Below are positions 24,703 through 33,438 of a DNA stretch of 64,000 nucleotides, piece by piece. The notes under the pieces are model-generated. The model saw only the letters and a list, made by a program, of their open reading frames with translations. It had not been told where the DNA came from and did not search any database. This DNA is from Streptomyces griseosporeus (lineage in GTDB: Bacteria > Actinomycetota > Actinomycetes > Streptomycetales > Streptomycetaceae). The stretch is taken from assembly GCF_014656055.1 (NCBI RefSeq), contig NZ_BNBR01000008.1, positions 354,316 to 418,315 on the forward strand, read 5' to 3'. Both the position numbers and the translations under genes were made by a program. Every line of letters begins with the position of its first letter. Position 1 is the first letter of the stretch.

Positions 24703-25641
24703 CTAGGCCGGTGCGGACGGGGCTTCGAGGGACTGGTGAGGGCGGCTGTGGTGTTTTCGGAAGGCGCCGGGACTGCTGCCGGTCTCGCGCCGGAAGAACC
24801 GGCTGAAGTAGGCGGGGTCGTCGAACCCGGTGCGGGCGGCGACCTGCCGTACGGACAACTCGGTGTGCGCGAGCAGCTGTTGGGCCTGGTACACCCGTGC
24901 CTCGATGAGCAGCCGGCCGGGCGGACGGCCGGTGGCCGCACGGACCGCCTGGGTGAGGTAGCCGGGTGAGACCCCCAGCCGGTCGGCGCACTCCCGCACG
25001 GTCCGGCCCGCCGCCTCCGGACGCGTGATCAGCTCGGCGAACGCGTCGGCCACCGCGGCCGTACGGCCCTGGACGCGCGGCTCCGGGCCCTGCGCCGGGC
25101 CACCGGGGAGCCGGGCGGCGCGCACGACGAGAACGTGGAGCAGGGACCGCAGGACGCTCTCGTGCCCCGGGGCGCGCTGCCGGAACTCGGCGGCCAGCTC
25201 GGCGATCAGGGCGCCGACCCACCGGTCCTGCGCGGCGTCCAGCGCGAACCCGCACCGCGCGCCCAGCTCCCGCAGCAGTTCGCGGTCGCCGGGGTGGTCC
25301 ACCAGGAAGTCGTCGGTGAACAGCACCAGCGAGCCCTCGGGTCCCCGCCCGCCCTCCCAGTGGTGCACCTGGCCGGGCAGGACCACGGCCAGCTGCGGGG
25401 GCCTGACCGGCCACCGGGCGAGATCGACGACATGGGTGCCGGAGCCGGCGCGGACGTGGACGATCTCGTAGAAGGTGTGCCGGTGCGGCCGGTCCCAGCG
25501 GGACAGCGGGCCCACCTCCTCGAAGGAGCCCACCGCGAAGGGCGGGGCGCCGGGCGAGGACACCTCCAGCCGGTGCAGCGGCACGTCCCCCGGGCCGGGG
25601 GGCAGGGCGGGGACTCCCGGCAGGACGGTGGTGCTGCGCAT
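24703..25641 (-). CDS. AraC-family regulator with N-terminal cupin sensor
   Basis: The 312-residue protein has an AraC-type cupin ligand pocket (residues 35-110, HRHTFYEIVHVRAGSGTHVVD and VVLPGQVHHWEG). The C-terminal AraC HTH pair includes LGVSPGYLTQAVRAATG and TGFDDPAYFSRFFRRETGSSPGAFR. AGAGGAG lies upstream of the ATG at 25641. It lies upstream of the secreted dioxygenase gene on the same strand and is divergent from the LysR gene, so it is a natural candidate regulator of that enzyme. Confidence 0.93.
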   Translation of the reverse strand: MRSTTVLPGVPALPPGPGDVPLHRLEVSSPGAPPFAVGSFEEVGPLSRWDRPHRHTFYEIVHVRAGSGTHVVDLARWPVRPPQLAVVLPGQVHHWEGGRGPEGSLVLFTDDFLVDHPGDRELLRELGARCGFALDAAQDRWVGALIAELAAEFRQRAPGHESVLRSLLHVLVVRAARLPGGPAQGPEPRVQGRTAAVADAFAELITRPEAAGRTVRECADRLGVSPGYLTQAVRAATGRPPGRLLIEARVYQAQQLLAHTELSVRQVAARTGFDDPAYFSRFFRRETGSSPGAFRKHHSRPHQSLEAPSAPA

Positions 25642-25746
25642 CGCTCGCACTCCTCTCGCGGACACGACCGGGTCGCGCACATCCGTTCCCGCTCTGGTCT
25701 GTACCAACCCCTTGCCCGTTGCCCTCCGGCGCCGCAAGCTCCCCTC

Positions 25747-26778
25747 ATGGAGCTGGAGTTGCGGCATCTGAAGACCATCCGGGCCATCGCCGACGCGGGC
25801 AGCCTGACCAGGGCGGCGACCGCGCTCGGGCTGGCCCAGCCCGCCCTCAGCGCACAGCTCAGACGCATCGAACGGGCCCTGGGCGGCGCACTGTTCGAGC
25901 GCGGGCGGCACGGCGTGCGGACCACCGCGCTCGGTGAGCTGGTCCTCGAACGCACCCGGATCGTGCTGCCCGCGGTGAGTGACCTCCAGCGGGAGGCGGC
26001 CAGGTTCGCGCGGACCCGGCGGGACGGGGAGCGGCTGCGGCTCGGCGCCACGCACGGGCCGCTGCTGGGTGCCCTGGTGGACCGGCTGGCCGACGCCGCG
26101 CCCGGCACCTCCGTGTCCACCTGCGCCTCCTGGTCGGAGCGGGAACTCGCGGAGCTGCTGGCCGAGGGCCGTCTTGACTTCGTGCTCACCGGCACCTGCG
26201 GCTCTGCGCCGCCGCCCCCGTGCCCGCACCTCGTCTGGGAGGAGATCGCCGTCGACCCGGTCTGCGTGATGCTCGCCGACGGACACCCGCTGGCCCGCGG
26301 GCGCGAGGTCGACCTGGCCGCGCTCGCGGACGAGGAGTGGGCGTGCGTCCCCGGCGACGGCTGCTTCGCGGACTGCTTCACCGCGGCCTGCGCCCGGGCC
26401 GGCTTCACGCCCCGGCGCATGTACGAGACGGACACCGCGTCCTGCGTGCACCTGGTGCAGGTGGGCCGGGCGGTCGGTCTGTGCCGGGCGACGTTCCCGC
26501 CGACGCCCGGCCTCGCCGTCCGCCCGCTCACCGGCACACCCCTGTCCTGGCGGCACCTGCTGGGCTGGCACCCGTCCGCCCAGCACCCGGACACGGCGAC
26601 GACGGTGCTGACGGAGACCCGCGCGGCCCACGCGAGCGCGGCGGCCGCCAGCGCCGGCCACCGGGTGGCGGACTCCGGGGCGGCGTCCCGCACCGCCGGG
26701 CGGGGGGCGGATTCCGGGGCGGCGGCGCCGGCACGCACCGGGGCGGGTTCCATAACGTCCGGGCAGGGGGTCGGCTGA
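25747..26778 (+). CDS. LysR-family transcriptional regulator
   Basis: The 343-residue protein has the N-terminal LysR HTH (residues 1-60, GSLTRAATALGLAQPALSAQLRRIE) and a substrate-binding domain. Cysteines cluster in the sensor (CVPGDGCFADCFTAACA). The last 60 residues are an unusual Ala/Gly/Arg-rich tail that most LysR proteins lack. The ATG at 25747 gives the exact family start, but its ribosome binding site is weak. It is divergent from the AraC gene. Confidence 0.9.
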   Translation: MELELRHLKTIRAIADAGSLTRAATALGLAQPALSAQLRRIERALGGALFERGRHGVRTTALGELVLERTRIVLPAVSDLQREAARFARTRRDGERLRLGATHGPLLGALVDRLADAAPGTSVSTCASWSERELAELLAEGRLDFVLTGTCGSAPPPPCPHLVWEEIAVDPVCVMLADGHPLARGREVDLAALADEEWACVPGDGCFADCFTAACARAGFTPRRMYETDTASCVHLVQVGRAVGLCRATFPPTPGLAVRPLTGTPLSWRHLLGWHPSAQHPDTATTVLTETRAAHASAAAASAGHRVADSGAASRTAGRGADSGAAAPARTGAGSITSGQGVG

Positions 26779-26847
26779 CGGCTTACGGCGCTTGACGGGT
26801 CCTCCCTACGGTTTCGGCACTCCCACCGAATCCGAGGAGACCTCCCC

Positions 26848-28215
26848 ATGCTCCAACGACACCTCAGGGCCGTGTGCGCCGCCACCGCGGCCGCGGGTGC
26901 CCTGCTCGTGGCCGGGCTCAGCGGCTCCGCGAGCGCGCACCCGTGGGCCTCCCCCGCCCCGCCCACGGCGGCCGAGACCCTGCGCACCGCCGCGGCGCCG
27001 CCCGGCCTCCTCGCCGCGCTCCAGCGGGACCTCGGCCTCGACCGGCGGCAGGCGGACCGGCGGCTCGCCAACGAGGCCGAGGCGGGTGCCACCGCGGGCC
27101 GGCTGCGGGCCGCCGTGGGCGGGCACTTCGCGGGTGCCTGGGTGAGCGGCGCGCTGTCGGACACCCTGACCGTCGCCACGACCGACCCGGCCGACGTGCC
27201 CGCGATCCGGGCACGGGGCGCCGACGCGGTCGTCGTGGACCACACCCTGGCCGCCCTCGACGCGGCCAAGGCCCGCCTGGACCGGGCCGCCGCGCGGTAC
27301 GCCACGACCGCCACACCGGTCTGGTACGTCGACGTCACCGCCAACTCGCTGGTGGTCCAGGCGGAACGGCCCGACGCCGCCCGGTCCCTGCTCGCCGCGG
27401 CCGGCGTCGACGCCTCCCTCACCCGGATCGTGCAGGCCACCGAGCACCCCCGCCCGCTCTACGACCTGCGGGGCGGCGACGCCTACTACATCGGCACCGG
27501 CAGCCGCTGCTCGATCGGCTTCCCGGTGACCCGGGGCACCCAGCAGGGCTTCGCCACGGCCGGCCACTGCGGACGCGCCGGCAGCACCACCAGCGGCTCC
27601 AACCGGGTGGCGCAGGGCACCTTCCAGGCGTCCGTCTTCCCCGGCAACGACATGGCGTGGGTGGCCACCAACGCCAACTGGACGGCGACGCCGTACGTCA
27701 ACGGCTCCAGCGCGCAGGTCGCCGGGTCCACGCAGGCCACGGTGGGCTCCTCGGTGTGCCGGTCGGGCTCCACCACGGGCTGGCACTGCGGCACCGTGCA
27801 GCAGCTCAACTCCAGCGTGACGTACCAGGAGGGCACCGTCTCCGGCGTCACCCGCACCTCGGTGTGCGCCGAACCGGGCGACTCGGGCGGCTCGTTCATC
27901 TCCGGCAGCCAGGCCCAGGGCGTCACCTCGGGCGGCTCCGGCAACTGCACGAGCGGCGGCACGACCTACTTCCAGCCGGTCAACCCGATCCTGCAGAGCT
28001 ACGGCCTCACCCTGAAGACCACCGGGTCCGGCCCCGGCGACCCGGGCGACCCCGGAGACCCCGGCGACCCGGGCGGCACCTGGTCGGCGGGCACCGTCTA
28101 CCAGGCGGGCGACACGGTGACGTACGGCGGCGCGACCTACCGCTGCCTGCAGAGCCACCAGGCCCAGCCCGGCTGGGAACCGCCGAACACCCCGGCGCTG
28201 TGGCAGCGGGTGTGA
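26848..28215 (+). CDS. Secreted S1-family serine protease, streptogrisin C-like, with CBM5/12 module
   Basis: The 455-residue preproenzyme has a Sec signal (residues 1-30), an inhibitory propeptide to about 205, and a chymotrypsin-fold domain with the triad in TAGHC, NDMAW and GDSGGS. A (GDP)n linker and a C-terminal carbohydrate-binding module (about 411-455) follow. Paired cysteines around the triad are conserved. The layout matches the chitin-associated streptogrisin C. Its module is closely similar to that of the intradiol dioxygenase 4 kb away, pointing to a common insoluble substrate. Confidence 0.95.
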   Translation: MLQRHLRAVCAATAAAGALLVAGLSGSASAHPWASPAPPTAAETLRTAAAPPGLLAALQRDLGLDRRQADRRLANEAEAGATAGRLRAAVGGHFAGAWVSGALSDTLTVATTDPADVPAIRARGADAVVVDHTLAALDAAKARLDRAAARYATTATPVWYVDVTANSLVVQAERPDAARSLLAAAGVDASLTRIVQATEHPRPLYDLRGGDAYYIGTGSRCSIGFPVTRGTQQGFATAGHCGRAGSTTSGSNRVAQGTFQASVFPGNDMAWVATNANWTATPYVNGSSAQVAGSTQATVGSSVCRSGSTTGWHCGTVQQLNSSVTYQEGTVSGVTRTSVCAEPGDSGGSFISGSQAQGVTSGGSGNCTSGGTTYFQPVNPILQSYGLTLKTTGSGPGDPGDPGDPGDPGGTWSAGTVYQAGDTVTYGGATYRCLQSHQAQPGWEPPNTPALWQRV

Positions 28216-28246
28216 TCGGCGGGGCCTTCCCCGCGGGGTCCAGGTT

Positions 28247-28720
28247 CTAGACGTCCCCCGCCCGCAGCCGCGCCACCTGCTCCCCGCTCAGCTCCACCGT
28301 GCGCCGCATGTGCCCGATGATCAGGGACAGCTCGGCGTCGTCCAGGTCGTCGAAGAGCGCCGACCAGGGCGCGCCGAGCCGGTCCCACATCCGCCCGAAC
28401 TCGGCGACCTTCTCCGGCACGGCCACCACCAGCACCTTGCGCCGGTCGGCCGCGTCCCGCTCCCGCCGCACGTACCCGGCCCGCTCCAGCCGGTCCACCA
28501 GCCGGGTCGCCGACCCGGTCGTCAGCCCCGTCAGCTCCGCGATCCGGCCCGTCGTGACGGGACCGGCCTCCAGCGTGAGCAGGTTCAGGCACTGCAGGTC
28601 GGTCGGGTGCAGGCCCAGATGGTCCGCGACGGCCTGGTTGAACAGCGCGTACGAGGCCATGTAGCGGCGCGAGACACCACCCAGCTCCGCCAGCAGCCGC
28701 TCACGGTCCCGTTCCGGCAT
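28247..28720 (-). CDS. MarR-family transcriptional regulator
   Basis: The 157-residue protein has the MarR winged helix (RIAELTGLTTGSATRLVDRLERAGYVRRERDAADRR), with the DxRxxxV wing and dimer helices at both ends. The ATG at 28720 is chosen. An in-frame start at 28771 would add 17 residues with no homology, and a GTG at 28729 is closer to AAGGAAAGG. The target is unknown; the following gene on this strand upstream is the secreted protein gene at 28787. Confidence 0.9.
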   Translation of the reverse strand: MPERDRERLLAELGGVSRRYMASYALFNQAVADHLGLHPTDLQCLNLLTLEAGPVTTGRIAELTGLTTGSATRLVDRLERAGYVRRERDAADRRKVLVVAVPEKVAEFGRMWDRLGAPWSALFDDLDDAELSLIIGHMRRTVELSGEQVARLRAGDV

Positions 28721-28786
28721 CGACCGCACCTTTCCTTGCGTGGTGCAGAAAGCGTACGACGCAGCGACCACCTCGGCGTGACGGCG

Positions 28787-29260
28787 TCAGAAGGAGTACG
28801 GGTCCCCGGTGTCCAGCACGAGCACCTGCTGCCGGTCGTTGCCCCGGTTGCGGTCGACCGTGCCGCCGCCCCACACCGTGTCGACCAGCAGCCGCACCTC
28901 GCTCGGCCGGTCCGCGAGCCGTACCGCCACCGCGATCCGCTCGCCCACCGCGTCCGCCGCCAGCTGACCGGTCCGGCACACCAGCTCCCGCTCCCCCGTC
29001 CGCACGCACCCCGGGGGCAGGCTCTGCCGGCCCGCGAGCGGCTCCGACCAGCGCAGCCGTACGGCCGCCTCCGGCACCGGCGACGGCCCGTGGTTGCCCG
29101 GCGTCAGCGTCACCTCCATCCGGCCGCCGGTCATCGCCGCCCAGCCGTGGTAGGCCAGGTCGGCCTCCGGCGGGCGCTGGGTTCCCGCCCCGGCGGGCGG
29201 GGCCGCCGCCAGCCCGCCGAGCGCCGACAGCGCCGTACCCCACATCACAAGCCTCCGCAC
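28787..29260 (-). CDS. Secreted protein of unknown function
   Basis: The product is about 157 residues with a signal peptide (VRRLVMWGTALSALGGLAAAPPAGAG). The exported domain has two cysteines (PGCVRT and LVCRTG) that could form a disulfide, and no motif I can name. It resembles small beta-rich exported proteins. The GTG at 29260 is preferred because GAGGAG lies eight bases upstream; an in-frame GTG at 29269 has the same sequence overlapping too closely. Confidence 0.65.
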   Translation of the reverse strand: MRRLVMWGTALSALGGLAAAPPAGAGTQRPPEADLAYHGWAAMTGGRMEVTLTPGNHGPSPVPEAAVRLRWSEPLAGRQSLPPGCVRTGERELVCRTGQLAADAVGERIAVAVRLADRPSEVRLLVDTVWGGGTVDRNRGNDRQQVLVLDTGDPYSF

Positions 29261-29383
29261 GCCGCTCACTCCTCAGCCCATAGGCAGCTCATATGCTTTT
29301 TCCGCTTCGTGCGGATATATCCCACGCCGGGGCCGTGGCAGGCGCCGTCCATCAGGTGACACCGCCTGTGCGACGCTGCGGGC

Positions 29384-29722
29384 ATGACGGTCCTGCGCTC
29401 CGCCGCCCTGTTCCTCGTCGCCGCGCTGTTCGAGATCGGCGGCGCCTGGCTCGTCTGGCAGGGCGTGCGCGAACACCGCGGGTGGCTGTGGGCGGCCGGC
29501 GGCGTCCTCGCCCTCGGCGCCTACGGTTTCGTCGCCACCTTCCAGCCCGACGCCCACTTCGGTCGCGTCCTCGCCGCGTACGGCGGTGTCTTCGTCGCCG
29601 GGTCGCTGGCCTGGGGCATGGTCGCGGACGGCTACCGGCCGGACCGCTGGGACGTGACGGGCGCGCTGGTCTGCCTGGCCGGAATGGCCCTGCTCCTGTG
29701 GGCGCCGCGCGGGCACGGCTGA
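29384..29722 (+). CDS. YnfA/UPF0060-family small membrane protein
   Basis: The 112-residue protein has four hydrophobic helices and the UPF0060 pattern ALFEIGGAWLVWQ, GAYGFVATFQPDAHFGRVLAAYGGVFV and the C-terminal GALVCLAGMALLLWAPR. The family is related to small multidrug resistance transporters, but its function in Streptomyces is not known. It precedes the SDR gene by 88 bases on the same strand. Confidence 0.93.
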   Translation: MTVLRSAALFLVAALFEIGGAWLVWQGVREHRGWLWAAGGVLALGAYGFVATFQPDAHFGRVLAAYGGVFVAGSLAWGMVADGYRPDRWDVTGALVCLAGMALLLWAPRGHG

Positions 29723-29810
29723 CCACCCTGCGAAATGCCGGGCCGCCGCCCCGCCCCGGTCACCTACCCTGGTCGGCGGACCGACCGCACATACGCCCGA
29801 GGAGTTGCCC

Positions 29811-30587
29811 ATGGCCACCGCCGCCCCCTCCGCCGCCTCCCGCATCGCCGTGGTGACCGGCGCGAGCAGCGGCATCGGTGCCGCCACGGCCCGGCAGCTC
29901 GCCGCGGCCGGCTACCGCGTCGTGCTCACCGCGCGCCGCGAGGACCGCATCGAGGCGCTGGCCAAGGAGATCAACGAGGCCGGCGGCTCGGCCACCGCGT
30001 ACCGCCTCGACGTCACCGACCGGGCGGCGGTCGACGAGTTCGCCACCGCCTTCCGGACGGTCGGCGTGCTGGTCAACAACGCGGGCGGCGCGCTCGGCGC
30101 CGACCCTGTCGCCACCGGCGCCCCCGACGACTGGCGCACGATGTACGAGACGAACGTCATCGGCACCCTCAACCTCACCCAGGCCCTGCTGCCCAAGCTG
30201 GAGGCGAGCGGCGACGGCACGGTGGTCGTCGTGTCGTCGACGGCCGGGCACGGCACGTACGAGGGCGGCGGCGGCTACGTCGCCGCCAAGCACGGCGCCC
30301 ACGTCCTCGCCGAGACCCTCCGCCTGGAGATCGTCGGCAAGCCGGTCCGGGTCATCGAGATCGCGCCCGGCATGGTCAAGACGGACGAGTTCGCGCTGAC
30401 CCGCTTCGGCGGCGACCGGGAGAAGGCGGAGAAGGTCTACGCGGGCGTCGCCGAGCCGCTCACCGCCGACGACGTCGCCGAGACCATCACCTGGGCCGTG
30501 ACCCGCCCCAGCCACGTCAACATCGACCTGCTCGTCGTCCGCCCGCGCGCCCAGGCCTCCAACACCAAGGTCCACCGGGACCTGTGA
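29811..30587 (+). CDS. Short-chain dehydrogenase/reductase
   Basis: The 258-residue enzyme has a Rossmann TGASSGIG cofactor motif near residue 17-24, the NNAG motif, a catalytic serine in VVSSTAG and the YVAAK catalytic pair. The Gly-rich motif followed by a basic ARRE stretch suggests NADP(H). GAGGAG precedes the ATG at 29811; a TTG at 29805 would be too close. Its stop (TGA 30585-30587) shares one base with the next gene's ATG, so the two are co-translated. Confidence 0.93.
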   Translation: MATAAPSAASRIAVVTGASSGIGAATARQLAAAGYRVVLTARREDRIEALAKEINEAGGSATAYRLDVTDRAAVDEFATAFRTVGVLVNNAGGALGADPVATGAPDDWRTMYETNVIGTLNLTQALLPKLEASGDGTVVVVSSTAGHGTYEGGGGYVAAKHGAHVLAETLRLEIVGKPVRVIEIAPGMVKTDEFALTRFGGDREKAEKVYAGVAEPLTADDVAETITWAVTRPSHVNIDLLVVRPRAQASNTKVHRDL

Positions 30588-30742
30588 TGGACGAGGACAG
30601 CGACCGCGACGACTGGGAGCGCCGGCGCCTGGAGCAGGAGACCAAGGACGAGCGCAAGGTCTGGTACTTCCTGGCCTACTTCCTCTTCGGCATCCACTTC
30701 ATCGCGTTCGTGATGATCTACGCCGTCCGGCACGCCAAATAG
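30587..30742 (+). CDS. Small membrane protein downstream of the SDR gene
   Basis: This short gene encodes 51 residues: a charged cytoplasmic segment (DEDSDRDDWERRRLEQETKDERK) followed by one hydrophobic helix (VWYFLAYFLFGIHFIAFVMIYAV) and a basic end. Its ATG overlaps the SDR stop in the TGATG arrangement, which is strong evidence for coupled translation. Function unknown; it could anchor or regulate the adjacent enzyme. Confidence 0.75.
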   Translation: MDEDSDRDDWERRRLEQETKDERKVWYFLAYFLFGIHFIAFVMIYAVRHAK

Positions 30743-30777
30743 CCGTGCGGGCACGCCAAGTAGGTTAGACAGTACGG

Positions 30778-32046
30778 GTGATCAGACACATACCGTTCGA
30801 CCGGTTGCACAACTCCCGTGACCTGGGCGGCTATCGCACCCCCGACGGCCGCCGGAGGGTCCGCCCCGGACGCCTGTACCGCTCGGACTCCCTCGGCAAG
30901 CTGACGCCGGGCACGCCCGACTGGGACCGCTTCCTCGCCCTCGGCGTCGGCACGGTGATCGACCTGCGCCATCCCTGGGAGATCGACGGCCGGGGCCGGA
31001 TCCCGGCGCACGGCTCCTTCGCCTACCACAACCTGAGCATCGAGCACCGGCCCTACGACCAGGCGGCCCTCGGCCCCGACATCGACCCCGGCCCCTACCT
31101 GGCCGAACGCTTCATGGAGGTCGCCGAGGACGGCACCAAGGAGATCCGCCGGGCCCTCGAACTCGTCGCCGAGGCCGCCGAGTCGGACACCCCGCTCGTC
31201 TTCCACTGCGCCTCCGGCAAGGACCGCACCGGCGAACTCGCGGCGCTGATCCTCGCCCTGCTCGGCATCGACGAGCCGACGATCACCGAGGACTTCAGCC
31301 TCACGGAACTGGCCACCCCGGCCCTGCTGGCCGACTGGCGGGACCGCAACGACGGCCGCTCCCCCGGCTGGCCGGGCTTCGGCCGGGCCCCGGAGGCGGT
31401 GATGCGCCTGTTCCTGGCGGCCCTGACGGCACGCTACGGCGGTGTGCGGGCGTACGTCGCCCAGGCCCTCGGCATGGACGCCGACCGCCTCGCGGACACC
31501 CTGCGCACCCACCTCCTGGAGCCCCTGCCCGCCCCCGCCCCCTTGACGTACCGCGCGGCGGAGCCCGCCGACGCCCCCGCCCTGGTCCGCCTCCGGGACG
31601 GCAACGCCCTGTGGCAGCTGGCCCGCGGCATCGACCAGTGGAAGCCCGGCGAGAAGGACGAGGCCCACTTCCGCCGCGTCATGCGCGAGGGCGAGGTCTG
31701 GCTGGCGTACGCCGACGGCCATCTCGCCGGCGCCTGGGAACTGTGGTGGACCGACGAGGCCGCCTGGGGCCCCCGCCCGCCCGAGGCCGGCTACATCCAC
31801 CGCCTGATGACGACCCCGCACACCGCGCCGGCGGGCACCGGCCGCGCCCTGCTGGCCGAGGCGGAGGCCCGCATCACGGCGACGGGCCGCCCGTACGCCC
31901 GCCTCGACTGCCTGTCCACCAACCCCCGCCTGCGCGCCTACTACGAGGCGGCGGGCTACCGGGTGGTCGGCGAACAGCCGGCGAAGACGGACGGCACGGG
32001 CAGCCCGTACGCGGTGACCCTGCTGGAGAAGCGGCTCAGCCCTTGA
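30778..32046 (+). CDS. Fusion of tyrosine phosphatase and GNAT acetyltransferase
   Basis: The 422-residue protein joins two domains. Residues 1-250 form a PTP-like phosphatase with NSRDLGGYRTPDG and the catalytic HCASGKDRTGE loop, in which the Cys is the nucleophile. Residues 258-420 form a GNAT N-acetyltransferase (YRAAEPADAPALVRLRDGN, RALLAEAEARI, NPRLRAYYEAAGYRVVGE). In most relatives these domains are separate proteins. The GTG start at 30778 is the family-like one. It ends 11 bases inside the convergent rtcB gene. The joint function is unknown. Confidence 0.88.
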   Translation: MIRHIPFDRLHNSRDLGGYRTPDGRRRVRPGRLYRSDSLGKLTPGTPDWDRFLALGVGTVIDLRHPWEIDGRGRIPAHGSFAYHNLSIEHRPYDQAALGPDIDPGPYLAERFMEVAEDGTKEIRRALELVAEAAESDTPLVFHCASGKDRTGELAALILALLGIDEPTITEDFSLTELATPALLADWRDRNDGRSPGWPGFGRAPEAVMRLFLAALTARYGGVRAYVAQALGMDADRLADTLRTHLLEPLPAPAPLTYRAAEPADAPALVRLRDGNALWQLARGIDQWKPGEKDEAHFRRVMREGEVWLAYADGHLAGAWELWWTDEAAWGPRPPEAGYIHRLMTTPHTAPAGTGRALLAEAEARITATGRPYARLDCLSTNPRLRAYYEAAGYRVVGEQPAKTDGTGSPYAVTLLEKRLSP

Positions 32047-33229
32047 CGCAGACGACCTGCTTCAGCTTCGCCACGACCTCCACCAGGTCCCGCTGCTGGT
32101 CGATGACCTGCTCGATCGGCTTGTAGGCGCCCGGGATCTCGTCCACGACGCCGGAGTCCTTGCGGCACTCCACGCCCCGGGTCTGCTCCTCCAGGTCCTT
32201 GGTCGTGAAGCGCCGCTTGGCGGCGTTGCGGCTCATCCGCCGGCCGGCGCCGTGCGACGCCGAGTTGAAGGACCGGTCGTTGCCGAGGCCCTTCACGATG
32301 TACGAGCCCGTGCCCATCGACCCCGGGATGATCCCGTAGTCGCCGGAGCCGGCCCGGATCGCGCCCTTGCGGGTGACCAGCAGGTCCATGCCGTCGTACC
32401 GCTCCTCCGCCACGTAGTTGTGGTGGCAGGAGATCTCCTGCTCGAAGGTCGGCTTCGCCTTCCGGAACTCCTTGCGGATCACGTCCTTCAGGAGGGCCAT
32501 CATGATCGAGCGGTTGTACTTGGCGTACTCCTGCGCCCAGAACAGGTCGTTGCGGTAGGCCGCCATCTGCGGGGTGTCCGCCACGAAGACCGCGAGGTCG
32601 CGGTCGACCAGGCCCTGGTTGTGCGGCAGCTTCTGGGCCACGCCGATGTGGTGCTCGGCGAGTTCCTTGCCGATGTTGCGGGAGCCCGAGTGCAGCATGA
32701 GCCACACCGCGCCGGTCGTGTCGGTGCACACCTCGACGAAGTGGTTGCCCGAGCCGAGCGTGCCCATCTGCTTGGTGGCCCGCTCCTCGCGGAACCTCAC
32801 CGCGTCGGCCACCCCGCCGAACCGGCTCCAGAAGTCGTCCCAGCCGGACGTCCCGAAGCCGTGCAGCCGGCCCGGGTCGACCGGGTCGTCGTGCATGCCC
32901 CGGCCCACCGGGATGGCCTGCTCGATCCGCGACCGCAGCCGCGACAGGTCACCGGGCAGGTCGTTGGCGGTCAGCGACGTCCTGACCGCCGACATGCCGC
33001 AGCCGATGTCCACGCCCACCGCGGCCGGGCACACCGCGCCCTGCATCGCGATGACCGAGCCGACGGTCGCGCCCTTGCCGTAGTGGACGTCCGGCATGAC
33101 GGCCAGGCCCTTGATCCACGGCAGGGTGGCGACGTTGCGCAGCTGCTGCATCGCCGCGTCCTCGACCGTCGCCGGGTCGGCCCACATCCGGATGGGCACC
33201 TTGGCGCCGGGCAGCTCAGTGAAAGACAT
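32036..33229 (-). CDS. rtcB: RNA-splicing ligase RtcB
   Basis: The 397-residue protein is an RtcB ligase that joins 2',3'-cyclic phosphate or 3'-phosphate RNA ends to 5'-OH ends using GTP and Mn. The motifs DVHYGKG, GVDIGCGM, GSGNHFVE and the GMP-accepting histidine in SHGAGRRMSR are all present. GAGGAA precedes the ATG at 33229. It may act in RNA repair after toxin or nuclease damage; no archease gene is seen next to it. Its 3' end overlaps the convergent fusion gene by 11 bases. Confidence 0.96.
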   Translation of the reverse strand: MSFTELPGAKVPIRMWADPATVEDAAMQQLRNVATLPWIKGLAVMPDVHYGKGATVGSVIAMQGAVCPAAVGVDIGCGMSAVRTSLTANDLPGDLSRLRSRIEQAIPVGRGMHDDPVDPGRLHGFGTSGWDDFWSRFGGVADAVRFREERATKQMGTLGSGNHFVEVCTDTTGAVWLMLHSGSRNIGKELAEHHIGVAQKLPHNQGLVDRDLAVFVADTPQMAAYRNDLFWAQEYAKYNRSIMMALLKDVIRKEFRKAKPTFEQEISCHHNYVAEERYDGMDLLVTRKGAIRAGSGDYGIIPGSMGTGSYIVKGLGNDRSFNSASHGAGRRMSRNAAKRRFTTKDLEEQTRGVECRKDSGVVDEIPGAYKPIEQVIDQQRDLVEVVAKLKQVVCVKG

Positions 33230-33438
33230 TGGTTCCTCATTCCCCCGGAAACGACGCAAAAGACTCAGATCGCAAAACCGGCGCCAGGGTCGACGAATGG
33301 GACAATGGACCGGCGTCCACGGCTGTGCGTGCGATAGACATTGTGGTCCGGGCCCGCCCCCGCACGCCAAGCGATTAACCGGCGGGGACACCGTCGCCCG
33401 GACGACCCGACCGTGGAACCGTCGAGAGGAGCCTCACC

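Noticed and set aside
28035..28080. Short tandem repeat resembling an array
   Set aside because: It encodes the GDP-rich linker of the serine protease, not a CRISPR array; there are no spacers.
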